Of a stretch of DNA of 30,456 bases, positions 24,689 through 30,456 are shown in pieces (position 1 is the stretch's first letter; every line of letters starts with the position of its first letter). The stretch is from JAABRU01 sp041390465 (GTDB lineage Bacteria > Desulfobacterota > Desulfobacteria > Desulfobacterales > Desulfococcaceae), in assembly GCA_041390465.1 (NCBI GenBank), contig JAWKPW010000072.1, forward strand, positions 1 to 30,456, in the 5' to 3' direction. The notes under the pieces are model-generated. The model worked only from the letters and a program-made list of their open reading frames with translations. It searched no databases and was not told the origin of the DNA. A program made the position numbers and the translations under genes.

Positions 24689-27392
24689 ATGTCCTGGAAA
24701 CGGAAAACCGCATACGGTGTCTTGCTGTGCCTTTTCCTGACAATCTGCCTGTGCGCATTCCTGTGGCTCTCCCTTCCCGCGATCCTGAATTCGGAACCCG
24801 TTCTGCAGCGTGTCAGAAATGCGGGGCTGGAAGGATTTTCCTGGAATGTCTGCCGGGTCGGGCCGGACAGATCAGACATTGCCGGCATGGAGATCGGGGC
24901 GAAGAGCACAAAGCCCTGCGCATAAACGCCGTGCAACTCCACTATTCCCTGACCGGACCCGGGATGGCCATCTTCCCGCAGTCCGGATCAGCGGATTGGA
25001 ACTCAACTGCGGCATCAATGAGGGGAATTTTTTTCTCCGGGACTTTGATCTGCCTTCATTCCTGCAAAAATTTTCATCCAAGACCGGCACATCCTCATCA
25101 CCGGACATCCCTCCTGTTTCCATTGGAGAACTGGAACTGACCAATGCCCTGATCCGCTTTGCATGGGAAAAGGACATATTTCAGATTCCCCTGGAACTCC
25201 GTCTGCATCTTGGAAACAAAGGAAAGATGGATGGCATTGTCATTCTTTTCCCCGGTTCACAGGAAATCCAAACCTGTTTTGACTATGATTTTTCCACAGG
25301 AGAGATGCAGCTTGCAGTGGAAGCGCATTCGCTCCGCACAGGCCGATTTTCCGATCTGTTTCACCATGCAGCCGAAGTTTCCCTTTCCGGTGAACTGGAT
25401 CTGCAGACCGAAGCCCGGATGCAGACCAAGCCCTTTGATTTGTCTTATGCCTGTGTTTCTGGGAAATTGCGCACCAGATCAGGCCATTTCGGAAATCTGG
25501 AAATCGCTCCGTTCGGTCCGGAAGATCAGCCTTTTTCTTTTGATGCCCGGACTGAGGACGGAAAAAAATGGAATCTGTCTGCTTCCCATCTTTCTTTGAT
25601 CTCGCCTTTTCCCTTTATCCTTTCCCATATTGACGGAATCTTGGATTTGTCCGACAACGGGATGGAAATGCAGGGAAATGTCAGTATGGAAATTCCAAAA
25701 GCAGACAAGGTTTTCCCCCGGATAAAAGAACCTCTGCTTTCCAAAGGGAATTTTTCGGTGCTGTCCGGCAAAGATGGGAATTGGGAATGTTCCTATGCCA
25801 CTTTTCCGGATGATAAAGACTCTTTCTGCAATTTTCAGACAGGGGAAAATACCGCTTTTGTTTTCAGACAGCCGGAACTGGATTTTTCCGCAAAGGGACA
25901 GACCGGAAAAGGTTCCTTTGCATACAAGATAAACATTCCGCATCTGCGCATGACACAGGAAAACCTCAGTTTTGAACTTCCGCTTCTGCAGGCCAAAGGC
26001 AAGGGAAATTTTGGTCAGTCATTGGAAATGACAGGGGATTTCCATGCCCCGGAGATAAAGCTGAATGCAGGCAGAACAGACATAACTGCAAAAAATCTTT
26101 CCTTTTCCGCAAAAGCTGTGAATCTGCAAAGCAGGGATTTTCGCATGGATGGGGAAATCCGGCTCTCCGATGGCCGTGTGCATGAGCAAAGTTCCAACAC
26201 GTTGGCAAACAGCATCCGGATCCGTTTCCCTTTTCAGTGGCCCTGGAAAAAATCGGAAAAAAAAGGGGAAATCCGTATCGGTTCTGTAAAATTGGATACA
26301 TACAGCATCGGCGGTTTAAACGGATTTGTCCGTCAGGATGCCGAAGGTCTGAATTTCGGAGGAAAAATCAAAGGCACCATCCTGCCCGGACTTGGCGCGG
26401 ATTTGAGCGGAACATACGCTTTTTTCCCAAAAAATCCTGTCTTGAAAGTTTCCCTTGCATCCCGGCATCAAATCAAAACCCCTCTGGATTTGGGGAAGTT
26501 TCACAAATCTGCCAAAGGCATACAGATCAGCGGATGGCTTGATCTCAAAGCCGGGATGATTTCTGACCAAAACGGTCCTGCCTGTCAGGCAGATGCCGCA
26601 TTTACAAAGGGAACTTTGCGCGCAGGCAAAGAAGGGCCGGTTATTGACGGCATTGATCTGCGCATTTCCCTGCCGGATGCGATCAGTCTGCGCAGCGCAC
26701 CGGGGCAGCAGATGAAATTCGCTTCTCTTCGCATGGGCAATATCCTGCTGGAAAAAGGGGATATGCGTTTTCAGATGGAATCCGGAAAATCCTTTCTGAT
26801 GGAAAAGGCACAGTTTGACTGGTGCAATGGCAGGGTGAATGCACAGGTTCTGCGCATTATCTCCGGCGTGGATGATTATGATCTGATTCTGCACTGTGAT
26901 CGTCTGCATCTGGCAAAGGTGCTGGAGCAGTTGGGCGCGGCAAAGGCAGACGGGGAAGGCACGGTCAATGGCCGGATTCCCATACGTTTTGCCAAAGGAA
27001 AACTCATTTTTGATGACGGTTTTCTGTATTCCACTCCCGGTGACGGCGGAACCATTCATCTCAAACCGTCGGAACTTGTCATGGCCGGCATTCCCCGGGA
27101 CACGCCCCAGGCCGGTCAGCTTGATCTGGCTGCCGAAGCCCTGAAAGATTATGAATATCAGTGGGTGAAAATGCTGCTCTCCAGTGAAAGGGATGACCTG
27201 ATGATGCGCATCAGTTTTGACGGCAGGCCAATTCATCCCCTCCCCTTTGCATACAAGAGGAGATCGGCGGATTTGTCCGGGTGGAATCCGGAGGAAAGTT
27301 GTCCCGGTTTCAGGAATCCGTCTGAATGTGAATTTGGCCTTGCCCCTCAACAAGATTCTGCGGTACAGGGGGCATGGGATAAATTTAAATAA
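24689..27392 (+). pseudogene. YdbH-like AsmA-related envelope protein gene with multiple frameshifts
   Basis: The N-terminus (MSWKRKTAYGVLLCLFLTIC) is a signal anchor. The frame then breaks twice within 60 bp: near 24,905 to reach LRINAVQLHYSLTG, and near 24,960 to reach HLPAVRISGLELNCGI. About 760 codons follow intact, ending with the YdbH C-terminal domain (NGRIPIRFAKGKLIFDDGFL, then STPGDGGTIHL). Near 27,258 and 27,322 two more frame changes are needed to read EEIGGFVRVESGGKLSRFQ and GIRLNVNLALPLNKI. Repaired, the product is about 900 residues (E. coli YdbH 879), a bridge-like protein implicated in phospholipid transport to the outer membrane. Four indels suggest a recent pseudogene; the long intact middle leaves sequencing error as an alternative. 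Confidence 0.82.
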
Positions 27393-27412
27393 ACGACAGG
27401 CATGGGGGCGAA

Positions 27413-27453
27413 ACATCTGCGAAATTCAGAAATCCAGGACAGCAATCCGCAGA
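27413..27453 (+). repeat. Direct repeat flanking MITE copy 3, left
   Basis: ACATCTGCGAAATTCAGAAA then TCCAGGACAG...CCGCAGA. It is repeated nearly unchanged at 27678-27722. The spacer from the YdbH-like remnant to the next remnant contains only these repeats and the inverted-repeat element. Confidence 0.7.
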
Positions 27454-27485
27454 CTGCGCAGATGAACGCAGTTTTGGATCAGCAT

Positions 27486-27676
27486 CATACCGAATTCCAT
27501 TGATTTGATTCAATATCAGTATGTTTTTCATTTAACCTTAACCACAAAGGACACAAAGAGGGTAATAAACGGTCACAAGAACTGACAGAACTTTGCAAAA
27601 TCGGGGCGAACCGGTATTGTCTTCTTCGCAAAAACTGCTTTCCATAAAGCATGTTTTCAATGGAGAGTCGGTATAA
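27486..27676. mobile_element. MITE-like inverted-repeat element, copy 3
   Basis: About 190 bp, opposite in orientation to copies 1 and 2. The left end ATACCGAATTCCATTGATTT is the imperfect inverse of the right end TTTTCAATGGAGAGTCGGTA. The inside holds AACCACAAAGGACACAAAG near 27540 and, towards the right end, ACTGCTTTCCATAAAGCATG, matching the GCATG-x-GGAAGGCAGT order of copy 2 reversed. It is more diverged and longer than the other copies. Confidence 0.6.
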
Positions 27677-27677
27677 G

Positions 27678-27722
27678 ACATCTGCGAAAATTCAGAAATC
27701 CAGACAGTGATAAAGCCGCAGA
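27678..27722 (+). repeat. Direct repeat flanking MITE copy 3, right
   Basis: ACATCTGCGAAAATTCAGAA then ATCCAGACAG...GCCGCAGA, the partner of 27413-27453. It begins only 1-2 bp after the element's right end. Confidence 0.7.
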
Positions 27723-27762
27723 TCGCTCGCGAAACATACGGGCAAAATGGGCACGTTTGCGC

Positions 27763-29239
27763 TCATTTTCCAGCGCTCAAACACCTGTTTTGCCATCCTG
27801 CTATGATTTGCCGCTTTGCTCGCCGGGCAGCGGTTTTCCGATTGATGGCGCTAGGTGAAAAAGGTGAAAGTAGCAGAAAAGATAGACAGGCCACATATGT
27901 CCCAGCCAGGGTGAACACGGTAAGCAGCAGGATGGTGTTGAGATTGGCAAATCTAGGCCAGGCCGGCAAATCTTCTAGATGAATATAGCGCACCGGATAG
28001 AGATTCACTGCATTTGGAAGTCAGCAATCATAAGAGAGGCAGAAATTCCCCCAGAAGCGGATTTGTCTCGGTGCAGCCTCGGAACCGCGTGATCAAAGAT
28101 AATCAGCGGTGTTAATGATGAGCGCGCTGGTGGGCGGGTGGCATTCTCGAAAAATCCGGGAATGGGGTTTTGTCCACCGTGAAATGATAAGCCGGGCAAT
28201 TCCCATCAAAGCATAGAGCAAAGTCACAGGCCTGACTGCCAGGCTCTGAATGAAAGGCGATCCTGACATTGACAAAGGTGATATAAAATATCCAGCCCGG
28301 CACAATTTGCAAACTCACGCCGTCCGCCAGATCATCATGATATTGCCCAGATTGATGCCGGGTTGACGCCGCAGCATCCGGAAGCGGTTCGGTCAGACCC
28401 AGTTCTCTGCGCCACGGAACTGTCCAGTTTGTCAAAGATGGCCGCCCGATGAGCAGCAGATAGGCTCGCACCCGTCCCTGATACAAAACACGGCTATCAG
28501 CCCCATCATGGCATTCATCACGGTCAGGTGATTGGGGAAAACGGAAAGAATTTTGCGCTCGAGCAGATCATCCAGATAGAGTTCATTTAAGCATGTGGAG
28601 TCTCTGTATTTCCGGCAGTAGCTGCGGATGGAACCGAAATTGACGCTGAGAAAATGATTTCAATAAGAAAAAGCCCCTGGCGGCAGATCGTTGCGGGAAT
28701 CCAGTAATAAAGCTGGATAAAAGCGGCCCCTCCTGGCACATAAAAGCGCATGCAGATATTGCAGCGCTCGACAGGAGCCGCACAACCGCGCAGCCGGGTG
28801 TACCGGGTTCAGGCCCGACCCTGCTGAAGGGCAAACGCGCATGAACCCTGCAAAAACTGTCCCTGAATCAGCACGGTAATGCTCATAAGCATCACAAAAA
28901 TCGACAGCAGTTCAATGCGCGCATAACCGGATGAAACAAAGATCGCTTCCACATCATGCCCGCAGCAATCAGGGGAAAATAATGGAGTAAACAATCTTTG
29001 ATCCATCATCCGATCCGCAAGCGGAGCCAGCCAGATGCGGTTGAAAACCAGCCAGAAACCAGCCATCCACCAAATCAAAACTCATGGACACAAAAAGAAG
29101 GACACGCCCAGAGTATATAATACGGGATTCCGGTTCCACATCACGCCGATGGCACAGAGCATTCGGCAAAAACAAGAAAGGGACGGCTGTAAACCAGAAC
29201 TGCGGTGGCTTTTTTGGAAATTGTGTATTTTCGGGACAT
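27763..29239 (-). pseudogene. Decayed CDP-alcohol phosphatidyltransferase (PssA-like) gene
   Basis: An AGGAG-ATG start gives MSRKYTISKKATAVLVYSRP then a stop. Reading on in shifting frames recovers hydrophobic segments and two CDP-alcohol phosphotransferase signatures: SFDLVDGWF...LADRMMD near 29.0-29.1 kb, and near 28.3-28.4 kb INLGNIM continuing as DDLADGVS and IVPGWIFYITF (the G-x3-D-x3-D motif). The C-terminal piece is MNLYPVRYIHL then a hydrophobic stretch (ILLLTVFTLAG), as in phosphatidylserine synthases. The original would have been a membrane enzyme of about 480 residues transferring a phosphatidyl or similar group from a CDP-alcohol. At least six frame changes make it nonfunctional. 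The family call rests on motifs recovered across frames. Confidence 0.65.
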
Positions 29240-29250
29240 AGTTCTCCTGT

Positions 29251-29363
29251 TGTCAGGTTTCGGTGTTCAGTGTTCGTTGTTCAGTTTTCAGTGTTTGGTG
29301 TTCGGTGTTCAGTCTCAGGTCTCCAGTTTTACCTGACACCTGACACTTCACACCTGACACCTT
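29251..29363. repeat. GTGTTCGG / CACCTGACACC repeat cluster, copy 2
   Basis: TGTCAGGTTTCGGTGTTCAG followed by several degenerate GTGTTCGGTGTTCAG units, then CACCTGACACCTGACAC-type units. Same family and same internal order as the cluster at 12967-13123. It lies between the decayed phosphatidyltransferase gene and the 3' end of the TonB receptor gene. Confidence 0.8.
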
Positions 29364-29403
29364 ATTATAAAAAAGAACGCGCAGTGTCAAGCGAAGTCCC
29401 GGA

Positions 29404-30456
29404 TTAATACGCATATGTCATCTTGACGCGGAAGGTGCGTCCAGGCTGGGCAATGCTGTCCTGATAATTCTCCTCACCGACCGGATCCGCATATTCCTCA
29501 TCAAAAAGATTGTACAGATGGGCACTCAGGCTCAGGCCGTGTGCGACATTCTTCCATACCAGACCGGTGTTGCATATGAAATGTTCATCAGTTGTTTCTC
29601 CCCGTGCGGTATCGCGGTCACTCATGTAATTTCCCTCCATGCTCAGGCTGATGCGATCTTTCCACAGGGGAAAGCAGATTTTCCCCTTGATCAGATGCTC
29701 CGGAGAATTGCTCAGTTCCTCATCACTTTCCTCATTCCGCACATCCTGCCAGGTGTAATTCAGCAGCCCGGAAATGCCGTTTTTCAGTTTTCCGCGCACT
29801 TCGATTTCCATTCCTTTTGCCTCAATATTGTCAAGATTGGCGTAAGTCCAGACATCTTCATAATCCACCTGGGAGATCAGACCGTCAATGGTGTAATAAA
29901 ATCCGGAAAGCAGAAATTTGAAATTTTCTGCAAAAATCTGTTCCCAGATGAGTTCATACGTGCGGATTTCTTCGGGATCAGGAGCCGGGCTGGAAACATC
30001 CTCAACCACGTAACTCTCATACAGATTGGGCGCGCGAAATGCTGTGCCGTATATGGCTTTCAGTGCGGTTCCATCCAGCGGATGCCAGATCAGTGCCGCA
30101 CGGGGATTGAAAGTGTCTCCGAAAGATTCGTAGTGATCATAGCGTATGCCCCCGTTGAAAATCAGATTTTCCGCAATCCGGATTTCACTTTGGATGAAAA
30201 AGGCCCATGAGGATTCGTTTTCGCTTTCATCCAGCCAGGGTGCATAGGGATTTTCATCATAATTGAACATGGTCTGGTGCATATTGTACAGGTATTCGCT
30301 TCCAAAGGTCAGCCGCATGTTATCTGACACATTCAGACTCAGACGGACTTCACCCCCGAACCATTCGGAAAGATCATCATCCCGGTTTTTGAGGATATAG
30401 GGAACTCCCTCCTCTGTCTCCCAGTCATAGGGATATTTTCCCTCATACACATACCG
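29404..30456 (-). CDS. TonB-dependent outer-membrane receptor, C-terminal barrel (5' end off the window)
   Basis: About 350 residues are visible, with no start in the window. Alternating beta-barrel strands are rich in aromatic residues. Family landmarks are FNPRAALIWHP followed by LKAIYGTAFRAPNLYESY (the usual receptor 'NPR.al...lk..yg.gFraP' segment) and the C-terminal part LYNLFDEEYADPVG then GRTFRVKMTYAY, ending in an aromatic residue as outer-membrane barrels do. The plug domain and TonB box would lie beyond the right edge. The barrel is of the vitamin B12/colicin-receptor or iron-siderophore kind; the substrate cannot be told from the barrel alone. Confidence 0.92.
   Translation of the reverse strand, partial: RYVYEGKYPYDWETEEGVPYILKNRDDDLSEWFGGEVRLSLNVSDNMRLTFGSEYLYNMHQTMFNYDENPYAPWLDESENESSWAFFIQSEIRIAENLIFNGGIRYDHYESFGDTFNPRAALIWHPLDGTALKAIYGTAFRAPNLYESYVVEDVSSPAPDPEEIRTYELIWEQIFAENFKFLLSGFYYTIDGLISQVDYEDVWTYANLDNIEAKGMEIEVRGKLKNGISGLLNYTWQDVRNEESDEELSNSPEHLIKGKICFPLWKDRISLSMEGNYMSDRDTARGETTDEHFICNTGLVWKNVAHGLSLSAHLYNLFDEEYADPVGEENYQDSIAQPGRTFRVKMTYAY

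Noticed and set aside
26316..27416. A 366-codon minus-strand open frame opposite the YdbH-like gene
   Set aside because: The plus-strand protein has clear YdbH C-terminal motifs; the antisense frame has none and no start signal.

Overview
The window looks like a chromosomal segment of a Gram-negative sulfate-reducer-type deltaproteobacterium (Desulfobacterota). A member of the Desulfobacterales, perhaps Desulfonema-like, is my best guess. The basis is indirect: a TonB-dependent receptor barrel and a YdbH-type periplasmic protein show an outer membrane; a nitroreductase carries a fused ferredoxin; a siroheme/[4Fe-4S] protein has a PCP_red N-terminus; and the intergenic DNA is rich in dispersed short repeats. 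No rRNA or tRNA gene was found, so taxonomy is inference.

Layout, left to right. (1) 1-4.7 kb: an archease gene cut by the left edge overlaps by 4 bp an exported FG-GAP/VCBS-repeat protein; then a small antibiotic-biosynthesis-monooxygenase (ABM) protein and a response regulator made of two tandem REC-GGDEF units. (2) 5.0-9.0 kb: lepA, leuC and leuD on the plus strand, with a tryptophan-rich 31-codon repeat between leuC and leuD. (3) 9.1-13.1 kb, minus strand: a wrecked AIPR-like gene interrupted by a small inverted-repeat element, a SAM-dependent O-methyltransferase, an HD-domain protein, and prfB with a textbook +1 programmed frameshift. (4) 13.1-18.0 kb, minus strand: ferredoxin-nitroreductase, groES-groEL, an FmdB-type zinc ribbon protein and a broken SDR gene. 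(5) 18.5-24.7 kb, plus strand: a YdcF-like protein, an unusual long GAPDH homologue spaced 2 nt from a PCP_red/siroheme/2x[4Fe-4S] protein, a Uma2 protein, serA and a small membrane protein. (6) 24.7-29.2 kb: a frameshifted ydbH-like gene and a heavily decayed CDP-alcohol phosphatidyltransferase gene. (7) The C-terminal barrel of a TonB-dependent receptor runs off the right edge.

Two themes stand out. First, housekeeping genes (lepA, leuCD, prfB, groESL, serA) are intact, while four accessory genes (AIPR-like, SDR, YdbH-like, CDP-alcohol phosphatidyltransferase) carry several frameshifts or stops each. The gaps hold several dispersed repeat families. One is a MITE-like element of about 145-190 bp present three times; one copy sits inside the AIPR-like gene. 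Second, the GAPDH-like/siroheme-ferredoxin pair is the best candidate for an undescribed functional unit: a dehydrogenase with changed cofactor-site and active-site residues, apparently co-translated with a redox protein whose Cys pattern matches sulfite/nitrite reductases.
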